Source of the DNA: Candidatus Binatia bacterium
GTDB taxonomy: Bacteria > Desulfobacterota > Binatia > UBA9968 > JAJDTQ01
Direction of reading: 5' to 3'
NCBI GenBank assembly: GCA_022824205.1
Contig: JAJEAI010000095.1
Span: forward strand, 21,462 to 85,461
Length of the DNA stretch: 64,000 bases
Shown: in pieces, positions 25,233 to 34,082 of the stretch
Position numbering within the stretch: position 1 is the stretch's first letter
How the letters are laid out: each line of letters starts with the position of its first letter
The notes under the pieces: generated by a model
What the model was told of the DNA's origin: nothing
Databases searched by the model: none
What the model saw: only the letters and a program-made list of their open reading frames with translations
Made by a program: the position numbers and the translations under genes

Positions 25233-26090
25233 ATGAGCACGAACGACGCTCCCGTTGTCCGACTCGATCACGGCGTGGTGCCCACCAACGACCTGGGACT
25301 GTCCATCGTGTTCCTCACCCAGGTCCTGGGAGCCGATTTCCGCCGGCTGGTGAACGCCAACCTGCGCGGGCTCAACCGCGAGGTCCCGGAAATGGCGTTC
25401 TTCGTGCTCGCCAACCACGGGGGCTTCGGCTACGCCCTCCAGGGAGAGCCCATTCCCAAGCCCATCCGTCCCATGGAAGGACCGGTGTGGGGACTGGAAC
25501 TGAACGAACGGAGCCTGGAGGAAGCGGCGGAGCTTCTGCGCGAACGCAACGTTCCCGTCGATGGCCCGGTGGAGTACCCGGCGTCGAGTCCCATCGCGGG
25601 GTCGCTCTGGATACGGGAGCCCGGCGAGTTCGTCTTCGAGCTGTCGGCAAGGCGGGAGGACCAGCGCTGCTCCGACCCGGGCCAAGGCCATCTGGGGTTA
25701 TGCCGCCTCAGCCATGTACGCCTGGAGGTGACCGATCTGGCTCAGGCGGAGGACTGGTACCGGAACACGCTGGGACTGGTGGACACGGACCAGGTGCCGG
25801 GCGACGACCAGTTGACGCTGTCGATCGCCGATACCGGGCAACTCTTCATCCTGCGCCAGGTGCCGGAGATGACCCAGCGGAGCCACTACTCGCGCGGTCC
25901 CCACGTGGACGTGAAGGTGGCCATCGGCGACTACGACGCCTTCGTGTCCGGGCTGACCAACGTCGAGCGGTACTGGGGGCCGTTCGGCGACCGTATCCCA
26001 TGGCACGAGCCGGACATGCAGACGGTCTACTTCTACGACCCCTTCGGCAACCGACTGCAAGTAGGCGAGAACCGGGGACATCCGCATTAG
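25233..26090 (+). CDS. two-domain VOC (extradiol dioxygenase/glyoxalase-fold) protein
   Basis: This 285-residue protein has two vicinal-oxygen-chelate modules. The first starts VVRLDHGVVPTNDLGLS and ends FVFELS; the second starts LSHVRLEVTDLAQAEDWYRN near residue 159 and ends VYFYDPFGNRLQVG near 266. His at LDH and LSH and His in GPHVDVKV near 226 would bind metal; the last ligand position, usually Glu, is Gln (NRLQV). A ring-cleaving dioxygenase or isomerase role is possible. CAAGGAGACCGG gives a good start. The PEMTQRSHYSRG segment recurs in the VOC protein at 27856. Confidence 0.75.
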   Translation: MSTNDAPVVRLDHGVVPTNDLGLSIVFLTQVLGADFRRLVNANLRGLNREVPEMAFFVLANHGGFGYALQGEPIPKPIRPMEGPVWGLELNERSLEEAAELLRERNVPVDGPVEYPASSPIAGSLWIREPGEFVFELSARREDQRCSDPGQGHLGLCRLSHVRLEVTDLAQAEDWYRNTLGLVDTDQVPGDDQLTLSIADTGQLFILRQVPEMTQRSHYSRGPHVDVKVAIGDYDAFVSGLTNVERYWGPFGDRIPWHEPDMQTVYFYDPFGNRLQVGENRGHPH

Positions 26091-26109
26091 GAGGCCGTTG
26101 AAAAACACG

Positions 26110-26222
26110 GTTGGCGCCCTTCGACTTCGCTTCGCTACGCTCAGGGCGAACGGTTGAGTTGAGGTAACTCAATGAAAATTCCATTCGTCCCGCGCGTTGT
26201 CGGAGGGCTCAGGACGAACGGT
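26110..26222. repeat. CTTCGAC...CAGGGCGAACGG dispersed repeat pair
   Basis: The segment carries CCCTTCGACTTCGCTTCG...CTCAGGGCGAACGG and a second diverged copy CCATTCGTCCCGCG...CTCAGGACGAACGG. The two are inverted-repeat-rich units of a type common in environmental genomes. A related copy lies at 14698-14757 in the leader of the M24-fold gene. A 14-bp tandem duplication (CATGCGTCACACCT) follows at 26251-26278. Confidence 0.5.
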
Positions 26223-26302
26223 AAGGACTTCCCGGGCAGGCCCCTGGCAACATGCGTCACACCTCATGCGTCACACCTCTTATCCGAGACAAGGACACGC
26301 AC

Positions 26303-27412
26303 ATGATCGACTATGACATCGCGGACATGATGGACGGCGTCAAGAACATGATCGAGGCGTCGGACATCCGCCCCGGCGACCAAGTGCTGCTGCTGGCCGA
26401 CCGCCGCAGCGACGCTGCCTCCATGGAAGCCATCTCCGCCGGGCTCAAGTTCATGGGGGCCGAGCCCATGTCGCTCATCACCGAGCCCATCTCGCGGTAC
26501 GGCCGGGTGCCCCAGGCGGTGCTTGAGGCCATGCACGCCTGTGACGTGGTGATCTGGGTGTGGCCCGTGTTCATCACCTTCACGCCGGGCCACCGGGCCT
26601 TGGGGCGCAAGCGCGAGGAGAGCGGCACGCAGCTCCAGGAGCAGCGCATGAAGCCGTATTTCATCTACTTCGAGGGCACGCCGGGCCTGCTTGCGCGGGA
26701 CTACGCCCGCTTCCCCAACCCGGTGCTGTGGAAGCTCGCCGAGAAGGTCCGGGAGGTGGTGGCCGCGGGCAAGGTGGTGCGCATCGAGGACGACTTCGGC
26801 AGCCGTCTCACCGCCACCTACGACGGCACCCGGCTGTACGGCATGCAGTTCCGGGCCGGCGACCCTCCCGGCCGCTGCCACTTCCCGTGGGGCCGCTGCG
26901 GCGTGTTCAACGGCAGCGGCAAGGCCGACGGCGAGGTCTACCTGAGCTGCGTGCAGGGGGTGGCGGGAGAGCTGCCCGCGCCCATGAAGTGGGTGGTAAA
27001 GGACAGCGAAGTGGTGGAAGCCGAGGGCGGCGAGCTGGCCGAGGAATGCCGGCAGCTCTTCAAGAACGTGCCGGGCTCCAACCGGCTGGTGGAGATCATG
27101 TTCGGCTACCACCCCAAGGCCTCCATCCAGCACGGCATCGCCGACCCCATGCACTGGGAGCTGATCAGCAAGATGCCGTGGGTGGGCCTGGGAACGGACC
27201 GCAAGAACCCGGACTTCCGCCACGTGGACGGCTCGGTGATGAACGCGCGGCTCTACATCGACGACCGGCCCATCGTGCACGAGCAGGGCATGCTCGACCG
27301 CTCGCTGCTGCACCACCCCGAGGTGCTGGAAGCGGCCTCCGCCTACGGCGACCCCTACCAGGTGCTCGCGCCGGTCTCCCACAACGCCCACGGCTCCGGC
27401 ACCCTGTGGTGA
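26303..27412 (+). CDS. M29-aminopeptidase / 2,5-dihydroxypyridine dioxygenase (NicX)-like protein
   Basis: This 369-residue protein has the M29/NicX-type architecture: an N-terminal Rossmann-like part (GDQVLLLADRRSD, then ACDVVIWVWPVFITF near residue 76) and a C-terminal part with FHFPWGRCGVF-type residues (CHFPWGRCGVFNGSG near 192), NRLVEIMFGYHPKA near 262 and DGSVMNARLYIDDRP near 313. In NicX the same fold binds Fe(II) and opens the pyridine ring. Surrounding VOC genes favour ring catabolism over peptide cleavage, but the metal ligands cannot be assigned with confidence. AAGGACACGCAC precedes the ATG. A VOC gene follows after 24 bp. Confidence 0.65.
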   Translation: MIDYDIADMMDGVKNMIEASDIRPGDQVLLLADRRSDAASMEAISAGLKFMGAEPMSLITEPISRYGRVPQAVLEAMHACDVVIWVWPVFITFTPGHRALGRKREESGTQLQEQRMKPYFIYFEGTPGLLARDYARFPNPVLWKLAEKVREVVAAGKVVRIEDDFGSRLTATYDGTRLYGMQFRAGDPPGRCHFPWGRCGVFNGSGKADGEVYLSCVQGVAGELPAPMKWVVKDSEVVEAEGGELAEECRQLFKNVPGSNRLVEIMFGYHPKASIQHGIADPMHWELISKMPWVGLGTDRKNPDFRHVDGSVMNARLYIDDRPIVHEQGMLDRSLLHHPEVLEAASAYGDPYQVLAPVSHNAHGSGTLW

Positions 27413-27436
27413 CGGACTCGGGAGGAGAAACAAGCC

Positions 27437-27859
27437 ATGGCGCGTATCCGGACTTTCGATCATTGCGGTTTCGTCGTCGAGGACATTCCGCGGGCGCACC
27501 GCTTCTACGAGGACCTGCTGGGCGCCAAACCGTTGCGCATCCAGAACCTCAACACGCACCGGCTCTACAAGGGCTTCCCGGTGATGTCCTTCGTGGAGAT
27601 GGGCGGACACCGGTTCGAGATCTGCCTGGCGCAGGAACCGCTGGCGCCGCAAGGACAGGCCGCGATGCCGCGCATCGGCTTCCTGCTCACCGAAGCCGCC
27701 ATGAACGATCTGCTGGAGCAGTTGCGCCGCAGCGACACGCCCTACGAGGGGCCCGTGACCTATCCGCCGGAGGTGCCTCTCGACCGCACCATCCGGGTGC
27801 GCGACGCGGACGACAACATCCTGGAGTTCTCGGTGCGCAAGGAAGGGGCGCCATCGTGA
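27437..27859 (+). CDS. single-domain VOC protein
   Basis: This 140-residue protein starts FDHCGFVVEDIPRAHRFYED (glyoxalase-type first strand with His) and ends IRVRDADDNILEFSV with the usual Glu ligand. The central His found in many members is missing (MPRIGFLLTE). It may work as a dimer or isomerase/lyase. GGAGGAGAAACAAGCC precedes the ATG. Its TGA overlaps the GTG start of the next VOC gene, so the two are translationally coupled. Confidence 0.75.
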   Translation: MARIRTFDHCGFVVEDIPRAHRFYEDLLGAKPLRIQNLNTHRLYKGFPVMSFVEMGGHRFEICLAQEPLAPQGQAAMPRIGFLLTEAAMNDLLEQLRRSDTPYEGPVTYPPEVPLDRTIRVRDADDNILEFSVRKEGAPS

Positions 27860-28308
27860 TCCGCTACGAAGACATCAGCCATCTCGCCATGGAGGTCACC
27901 GACCTGGAAGCGGCGGAACGGTTCTACGCCGGCGCCTTGGGCATGGAATTGATCTGCCGCGATGAGGGCGAACTGGGCAACGGACGGCTCATCCTCAAAA
28001 ACGGCACGGGCCAGCTCCTGTTCCTGGAGAAGGTCCACGAACTGTCCCAGCGCTCGCGCTTCTCCGGACCCGACTCCGGCAACGTACCGGACCCCGGCGC
28101 CGGGCTGCGCTACAAGGGGGCGCATCTCGCCATGAGCGTCGGCTCGATCGAGGAATACGACGAGATCTACGAGAAGCTGGAAGCCCACGGCGCCTACCTC
28201 GAAGGGGACCTGCGCGCCGCGCAGCGCGCCCCCGGCGAGAAGAGCGTCTATCTCTACGATCCCGCCGGGAACCGGCTGCAGCTCATCATCCTGCCTGCGA
28301 CAGAGTGA
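27856..28308 (+). CDS. single-domain VOC protein, GTG start
   Basis: This 150-residue protein begins at a GTG that overlaps the previous stop (GTGA). Motifs are ISHLAMEVTDLEAAERFYAG near the N-terminus, KGAHLAMSVGS near residue 92 and VYLYDPAGNRLQLIIL at the end, where the usual Glu ligand is Gln. The HELSQRSRFSG segment matches the second half of the protein at 25233, so it is a paralog of that domain. Probably a heteromeric partner of the VOC protein encoded just before it; function unknown. Confidence 0.75.
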   Translation: MIRYEDISHLAMEVTDLEAAERFYAGALGMELICRDEGELGNGRLILKNGTGQLLFLEKVHELSQRSRFSGPDSGNVPDPGAGLRYKGAHLAMSVGSIEEYDEIYEKLEAHGAYLEGDLRAAQRAPGEKSVYLYDPAGNRLQLIILPATE

Positions 28309-28424
28309 GCCCGTGAGTGCAGTGTGCCGGAGAACCGTGACGAACCTTGTGAAGACGGCGCTGCTCGTGTTGAGCCTCGTACCCGATTGAAGTGAGCCGC
28401 GGTCAATCCGCGTATAGGAATCGC

Positions 28425-30473
28425 ATGCCGTACATCGTCGCCGTGGATATCGGAGGCACCTTCACCGACCTGGTCGGCTTCGATCATGACACCGGCGAGG
28501 CAATCTACACGAAAAGTCCGACGACGTACGGGAACTTCGTCGACGGAATTCTCGACTGCTTCGACAAGGCAGGCCTGGCGCCCGCCGAGGCCAACTTTCT
28601 CAATCACGGCACCACGCTGGTCATCAACTCCCTGATCCAGCGGCGCGGGGCCAAGTGCGCCCTCGTGACCTCTGCGGGTTTCCGCGACGTTCTTGAAATC
28701 GCCCGCGCCAACCGGCCCGACCCCTTTGATCTGCACTACCGGCGGGATGAACCCCTGATCCCGCGCGAGTTGCGTTTCGAAGTGCCCGAGCGGATCGACG
28801 CACACGGTGACGTGCTGGTGCCGCTCGACGCCGGCGCCCTCGAAGCCGTCGCGGAGGAGTTGAAGCGGCTCGATATCGAGGCGGTCGCGGTCTTTTTCAT
28901 GAGCTCGTATCTCAACCCGGAGCACGAAGAACAGGCGGCGGATATCCTCAAGCGATTGCTGCCCGGTGTCTACGTCACCCACAGCACCGAGTTGACGCGC
29001 GAATGGTACGAGTACGAACGTACCTCGACGGTGGCGGCCAACGCTTACGTGGGGCCGCAGGTGAACACCTACGTCCGCCGTCTGGAGGACGAGTTCCGCT
29101 CACGAGGCTACGGCGGCTCGCTCTTCATGATGGGCTCCAACGGCGGACTGCTGTCGGTGGACCGTACCTGCCGGCAACCCGTCGGGCTGGTGGAATCCGG
29201 ACCCATCGGGGGATGCATCGGCGCCGGCGCCTATGCCGAAGCGCTGGACATCCAAAACGTCGTGGCCTTCGACATGGGCGGCACCACGGCGAAATGCGCC
29301 CTGGTCGAACACGGCCGCTACAGCGTGGAGTCGGTCTATTACGTGAACGGCTACGTGCGCGGCTTTCCCATCAAGTGGCCGGTCATCGACATCGTGGAAG
29401 TCGGATCGGGCGGCGGCTCCATCGCGTGGCTGGACGACCAGAGCCGGTTGCACGTAGGACCCCAAAGCGCCGGGGCCGCTCCGGGACCGGTCTGCTACCA
29501 GCGCGGCGGCACCGAGCCCACGGTCACCGATGCGAATCTCGTGCTCGGCCGGCTCAACCCTGATCGGTTTCTCGGCGGCGAGATGAGCTTGGGAGTCGAG
29601 TCGGCGCGCTGGGCCATTGCCGCGAAGACGGCGGAACCGCTCGGTTACAAGGGTGAAGCCGGGTTGATCCGCACCGCCGATGGCATCGTGTCCATCGCCA
29701 CCGTGCTGATGGCCGGCGCGATCCGCCAGGTCTCGGTCGAACGCGGGCTAGACCCGCGCGATTTCGTCCTGTTCGCCTATGGCGGCGGCGGGCCGCTGCA
29801 TGCCTCCGCGCTGGCGCGTGAACTGTCCATCCCGGCCATCGTCGTCCCGCCGGAGCCCGGCAACTTCTCCGCCATCGGGATGCTCCTGGCGGACGCGCGG
29901 GTCGATGCGTCGGAGACTTTCACCGGCATCCTCGACGACGCGCTGGCAGCGGCAATGGACGGCGGCTTCCGGGGCATGGAAGGCGATACCGCGGACATCC
30001 TGCGCCGGGACTTCGGCGCCGCCGACGTCTATTTCGAGCGCAAGGCGGAAATGCGCTACCACGGCCAGCGGCACAACATCCATGTGCCCGTCACGGGTCT
30101 GCGGGCCTTAGCCGAGATCAGGGCCGCCTTCGAGCGCGACTACAAGCGCCGCTACGGCCACGCGGACTCGAAAGCGCCCACGGAGTTCCAGGCCCTTCAC
30201 CTCTCGGCCTTCGCCCGGCTGCGGCGCCCGGACATCGCGAACCTGCGGCGCACGATGCCCGCCGGCGGAATGCCGGAACACACGCGACCCGTCTACTTCG
30301 GAGTCACCGAAGGCACGGTGGAAACGGTGATCTACGACCGCGACGGACTGGAGCCGGGGTTCGCGGCCCAGGGACCCGCGGTCATCGAGGAGTACGGCTC
30401 GACAACCCTGATCCGGCCGGGCGACCGCTTCCAGGTCGGAGAGATGGGCGAGATCCGCATCGAGTGCGGTTAG
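28425..30473 (+). CDS. hyuA: hydantoinase/oxoprolinase family, subunit A (HyuA)
   Basis: This 682-residue ATP-dependent subunit starts with the actin-like phosphate loop VAVDIGGTFTDLVGFD and has NHGTTLVINSLIQRRGAK near residue 64, FDMGGTTAKCALVEHG near 284, and a long beta/alpha domain with AYGGGGPLHASALARELSI near 451. The family hydrolyses hydantoins, 5-oxoproline or carboxylates ketones such as acetone. AGGAATCGC precedes the ATG. HyuB follows after 18 bp, completing the usual two-gene unit. The residues that tell hydantoinase from acetone carboxylase cannot be judged here. Confidence 0.9.
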   Translation: MPYIVAVDIGGTFTDLVGFDHDTGEAIYTKSPTTYGNFVDGILDCFDKAGLAPAEANFLNHGTTLVINSLIQRRGAKCALVTSAGFRDVLEIARANRPDPFDLHYRRDEPLIPRELRFEVPERIDAHGDVLVPLDAGALEAVAEELKRLDIEAVAVFFMSSYLNPEHEEQAADILKRLLPGVYVTHSTELTREWYEYERTSTVAANAYVGPQVNTYVRRLEDEFRSRGYGGSLFMMGSNGGLLSVDRTCRQPVGLVESGPIGGCIGAGAYAEALDIQNVVAFDMGGTTAKCALVEHGRYSVESVYYVNGYVRGFPIKWPVIDIVEVGSGGGSIAWLDDQSRLHVGPQSAGAAPGPVCYQRGGTEPTVTDANLVLGRLNPDRFLGGEMSLGVESARWAIAAKTAEPLGYKGEAGLIRTADGIVSIATVLMAGAIRQVSVERGLDPRDFVLFAYGGGGPLHASALARELSIPAIVVPPEPGNFSAIGMLLADARVDASETFTGILDDALAAAMDGGFRGMEGDTADILRRDFGAADVYFERKAEMRYHGQRHNIHVPVTGLRALAEIRAAFERDYKRRYGHADSKAPTEFQALHLSAFARLRRPDIANLRRTMPAGGMPEHTRPVYFGVTEGTVETVIYDRDGLEPGFAAQGPAVIEEYGSTTLIRPGDRFQVGEMGEIRIECG

Positions 30474-30491
30474 GGCGAACACGGGGAAACG

Positions 30492-32219
30492 ATGAGCAAG
30501 ACCATCGCCACCGACGTGCCGGACATCCAGCAGCGGATCGACCCCATCACGCTCGAGGTGATCCGCTGCGGCGTCGTTTCCATCACCAACCAGATCGACG
30601 CCAACATCACGCGCACGGCGTTCAGTTCGTACGTCTACGAGTACAAGGACTTCGCCGTCGGCCTGGTGGACGTTAACGGGCAACTCGTGGCCCAGTCCAC
30701 CGGCGGCATGCCGCCCTTCGTCGCCGATGCCGTGGGTACCGCGGTGCGTGACGGCCTCCGGATATACGGTCGGGAAAGGCTCTTCGACGGCGACGTGGTC
30801 GTGTGCAACCATCCGGCGGTGCAGGGACAGCACCTCAACAACACCGTCATGTACACGCCCATCTACGGCGGCCCGGCGCGTTCGACGTTGCTGGGATTCT
30901 TCGCCCTCAACGTCCACTGGATCGACATCGGCGGCGTGATGCACGGCTCCACCGACATCTTCATGGAAGGTCTGCAGCTCCGCACCATCAAGCTCTGGTC
31001 CAAGGGCGAACCCGTCGAGGAAATCTACCGCATCATCGAGAACAACACGCGCATGCCGGTGGACGTGATGGGCGACATCTCGGCCCAGCTCGCGGGCTGT
31101 TTGCTGGGCCGAGATCTCACCCTGACGCTCGCCGACAGGTACGGCGCCGAGACCTATTTCGCCGCGGTCGAGACCATCATGGCTCAAGGCGAGACGTCTT
31201 CACGCGCCCGCATCCGCGAAATCCCGGACGGGACCTACGAAAGTGAAGCGTTCCTGGACGACGACTCCCTGGGCACCGACCCCGTGCCCATCCACGTCAG
31301 GGTCGCCGTCGAAGGCGAGGAGATGACCATCGACTTCTCCGGGCTCGCCGATCAGGTGCCGGGTCCGGTGAACTCGGGCTACTTCGGCGGCGGCGTCACC
31401 GCCGCGCGGGTCGCCTTCAAATACCTCATCGCCCCGCGCGAGCCCGCCAACGAAGGCGTCTTCCGTCCGCTCAAGCTGATCCTGCCGGAGGGCAAGATCC
31501 TGAGCGCTCGGCCCGACGCGCCCATGCTCAACTACTCCACGCCCTTCCCCACCGTCATCGATACGGTCATCCGTTGTCTGGAGGATGCACTCCCGCACCT
31601 CGCCACCGGCGCCCATTTCGGCACCCATTCGGGATTCATGATGCATGGACACTGGGCCGACGGGAGGCGCTTTCACGGCCACGACAGCGGGCACGGCGGC
31701 TGGGGCGCGGGCGACGGCCACGACGGCTCGGGTCCTTTCCGAACCATGGCGCACGGCGACACGCGGCTGATCCCCATGGAGTTGCAGGAGTCGCTGTTGC
31801 CGTTCCGCGTGCGTTCCCTCTCGCTGCGCGAGGATTCCGGCGGACCCGGGAAGTTCCGCGGCGGCTTGGGCTTCCGTAAGGAGTACGAGATCAGCCATCC
31901 CTGCACCCTCAATACGAACCTCGACCGCAGGAAGTGCCCACCCTGGGGCGTGCGTGGCGGCAAGGCGGCGGAGCCGGGCTGCATCACCATCATCAAGGCA
32001 TCGGGCGAAACCGAGATCATGGGCAAGGCGCGGAACTACAAGCTTCAGCCCGGCGACCGGGTGACCCTGGAGACCGGCGGAGGCGGCGGCTGGGGGCCGC
32101 CGGAGGAGCGGGCGTTTGAACTGATCCAGCGCGACCTCGACCGAGGCTACATTACGGCCGAGCGCGCGGTGCGGGACTACGGGGTCCGTATCGAAGGCGC
32201 CCGGGTGGTGCGAGAGTAA
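30492..32219 (+). CDS. hyuB: hydantoinase/oxoprolinase family, subunit B (HyuB)
   Basis: This 575-residue subunit begins with IDPITLEVIRCGVVSITNQI near residue 18 and has DGDVVVCNHPAVQGQHLNN near 99, NVHWIDIGGVMHGSTDIF near 139, the Gly-rich NSGYFGGGVTAARVA near 297, and a C-terminal LKPGDRV-like element (KLQPGDRVTLETGGGGGWG) near 518. It is full-length for the family. It partners the HyuA product upstream. The pair follows the VOC/NicX-like genes in the same direction, which supports a pathway that opens an N-heterocycle or lactam. Confidence 0.9.
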   Translation: MSKTIATDVPDIQQRIDPITLEVIRCGVVSITNQIDANITRTAFSSYVYEYKDFAVGLVDVNGQLVAQSTGGMPPFVADAVGTAVRDGLRIYGRERLFDGDVVVCNHPAVQGQHLNNTVMYTPIYGGPARSTLLGFFALNVHWIDIGGVMHGSTDIFMEGLQLRTIKLWSKGEPVEEIYRIIENNTRMPVDVMGDISAQLAGCLLGRDLTLTLADRYGAETYFAAVETIMAQGETSSRARIREIPDGTYESEAFLDDDSLGTDPVPIHVRVAVEGEEMTIDFSGLADQVPGPVNSGYFGGGVTAARVAFKYLIAPREPANEGVFRPLKLILPEGKILSARPDAPMLNYSTPFPTVIDTVIRCLEDALPHLATGAHFGTHSGFMMHGHWADGRRFHGHDSGHGGWGAGDGHDGSGPFRTMAHGDTRLIPMELQESLLPFRVRSLSLREDSGGPGKFRGGLGFRKEYEISHPCTLNTNLDRRKCPPWGVRGGKAAEPGCITIIKASGETEIMGKARNYKLQPGDRVTLETGGGGGWGPPEERAFELIQRDLDRGYITAERAVRDYGVRIEGARVVRE

Positions 32220-32302
32220 CGGCCCGCGACACGACGGTTGCGCGACCGTCGGCGGTGTCTCCCGACCGCCTTCGATCATGGCGAATGCACGGGGCGAGGC
32301 CG

Positions 32303-32562
32303 TCAAGCCCCCTCTCTTTCGGCCATCATGACGACCAGGTCCGCCACACGGCAACTGTAGCCCCATTCGTTGTCGCACCATGACAGGACCTTCACCATTC
32401 TCTCGTCCAGGGCGACCGTGGAGAGTCCGTCGACGATGGAAGAAGCGGCATTCCCCTTGAAGTCGCTCGATACCAGCGGCTGGTCGCAGTACTCCAGTAT
32501 CCCGTTCAAGGGACCCTCGGCGGCTTCCGCCAGGGCGGCGTTGACGTCGTCCGTCCAGCCGC
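32303..32562 (-). pseudogene. gap: 3' remnant of a glyceraldehyde-3-phosphate dehydrogenase gene
   Basis: The last 85 or so codons of a class I GAPDH are recognisable: TDDVNAALAEAAEGPLNGIL, then YCDQPLVSSDFKGNAASSIV and VKVLSWCDNEWGYSCRVADL before the stop. These match the C-terminal end of the enzyme. The Rossmann domain and catalytic Cys are absent. The homology stops near 32562, where an unrelated coding fragment in another frame begins. The protein end is well preserved, so the truncation may be recent. Confidence 0.8.
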
Positions 32563-32563
32563 T

Positions 32564-32850
32564 TCCTCATGAACGGGTCCATAAAAGGTGCCCATCAACC
32601 CGCCGAAAGAGTAGGAGCCCAACTCCGCGTCCACGAGAATTCCGTCGTTGTAGTAGGGGACTGCATGTCCTCTTTCGCCCAGTCCGAGCCTGGTGACAAC
32701 GCCATCCGTCAACCGGTGCGGGCCGAGAACGTCCTTCAGCCGGTATGACCACGCCTTGCCGGCCCTCTCCACGACCGCCAGAACGTGGTCCGGCACACTC
32801 TGACCATACCAAAGGAAGTCGATATCGATGGTGTCGGTCGGACCGGACAT
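32564..32850 (-). pseudogene. 5' fragment of an unrecognised protein joined to the GAPDH remnant
   Basis: Codon use and composition (FLWYGQSVPDHVLAVVERAG, then RLTDGVVTRLGLGERGHAVP, SYSFGGLMGTFYG) look like a real protein of about 95 residues. Reading continues to 32506 in frame, but that part is the GAPDH sequence in the wrong frame. The Trp-containing helix (VERAGKAWSYRLKD) resembles the start of some secreted metallopeptidases; this is a weak impression. There is no ribosome site at the apparent ATG (32850). It is probably one half of a rearrangement junction at about 32563. Confidence 0.5.
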
Positions 32851-32891
32851 TTGTTGGGTATAGTAAATCCCGTCTCGCGACCCGTGACAGG

Positions 32892-34043
32892 TCAGGCGTC
32901 GCTCCACACGTCGTGCGCGACTTCCACCATGCGTGCAAGCTTGGCTTCTTCGTCGGCTTCGGCGAGCGGGTTGCCCTTGACCGAGCTGGCGAAGCCGCAC
33001 TGGGGCGCCAGGGCGAGGCGTTCGAGGGGAGCGTAGCGGGCGGCGTCGTCGATGCGGCGCTTGAGATGGTCGGCGGATTCGAGGGTCGGGCCCTTGGTGG
33101 AGACGATGCCCAGGGCGACGACCTTGCCGGCGGGGAGGAAGCGCAGGGGCTCGAAGGTGCCGGCGCGGGGGGTGTCGTATTCGAGAAAGTAGCCCTGGAC
33201 GTTGATCTCGTTGAAGAGCACTTCTGCCACGGGATCGTAGCCGCCGGCGGCGGCCCACAGTCCCTCGCGGTTGCCGCGGCACTGGTGCATGGTGACGGTG
33301 ACGTCCTCGGGCAGGCCTTCGAGGGCCTGGTTGATGCGGCGTGCGTACTCGGCCAGTACGGCTTGGGAACCCGAGCCCCAGGAGCGGAACACGTCCTCGT
33401 AGGTGGGATCGCACAGGAACGGGATGGCCACGTCGTCGAGCTGGATGTAGCGCGCGCCGGCGTTCACCAACGCGGCCAACTCTTGGCGGTAGGCGGCCAC
33501 AAGGTCCTCCCAGAAGGCATCCACGTCAGTGTACACGGAACCCCGGACCCCCGGGTCGCCGCCGGCGAAGCAATAGACCACGGGTGGCGCGGGGATGGTG
33601 ACCTTGGGCTTGGCGTCGGTGTTGGCCTCGAGGAACTCGAAGGCACGGACGACGGCGCTGGGACGCCAGCGTATCCTGCCTTCCACCCACACCACGGTGA
33701 AGTCCTGCTGCTTGGCTTCCTCGTTGCGCCAACCGAAGGGAGAGGAGGCGCCTTGGCGGGTGGCGGAGAACCCATCCCACGTCATCATCAACTCGCTGAA
33801 CCAGCTTCGGCGGCGAAACTCCCCGTCCGTGGCCGACCGCAGCCCCACGCGCTTCTGCAGCGCGATGACGTCCCGGACGAAACCGTCCTCGATGCGCGCC
33901 AGCTCTTCGTTGCCGTGGGGGCCGAGGTTGCTCTCGGCCGTGTCCGGCCCCAGGAGGCGCACCCTGGCGTCCTTGAGCCCGGCCGGACGCAAGAGGCTGC
34001 CGACGTGGTCGGCGCGGAAAGGGGGCGTGGTTCTGGCGGTCAT
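32892..34043 (-). CDS. MetE/UROD-fold methyltransferase (cobalamin-independent methionine-synthase-like)
   Basis: This 383-residue protein matches the C-terminal catalytic barrel of MetE. It starts FRADHVGSLLRP and has a TDGEFRRRSWF motif near residue 72, the zinc ligands in VTMHQCRGN near 250 and LALAPQCGFASS near 345, and YIQLDDVAIPFL near 193. It lacks the N-terminal MetE duplication, so it is one of the short methyl-transfer homologs that act on other thiols or corrinoid-free donors. The 39-bp gap to the permease gene downstream does not by itself prove linkage. The first ATG at 34043 is used; AACCAC-type context gives no strong ribosome site. Confidence 0.8.
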   Translation of the reverse strand: MTARTTPPFRADHVGSLLRPAGLKDARVRLLGPDTAESNLGPHGNEELARIEDGFVRDVIALQKRVGLRSATDGEFRRRSWFSELMMTWDGFSATRQGASSPFGWRNEEAKQQDFTVVWVEGRIRWRPSAVVRAFEFLEANTDAKPKVTIPAPPVVYCFAGGDPGVRGSVYTDVDAFWEDLVAAYRQELAALVNAGARYIQLDDVAIPFLCDPTYEDVFRSWGSGSQAVLAEYARRINQALEGLPEDVTVTMHQCRGNREGLWAAAGGYDPVAEVLFNEINVQGYFLEYDTPRAGTFEPLRFLPAGKVVALGIVSTKGPTLESADHLKRRIDDAARYAPLERLALAPQCGFASSVKGNPLAEADEEAKLARMVEVAHDVWSDA

Positions 34044-34082
34044 ACCGTCGCCGGCCTCGACCTTGTTCCCGGGTTCGCTCCG

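Noticed and set aside
28313..28390. 25-codon GTG ORF with a hydrophobic tail between a VOC gene and hyuA
   Set aside because: It has no ribosome site and no recognisable motif; it could be a signal-peptide remnant but cannot be supported.
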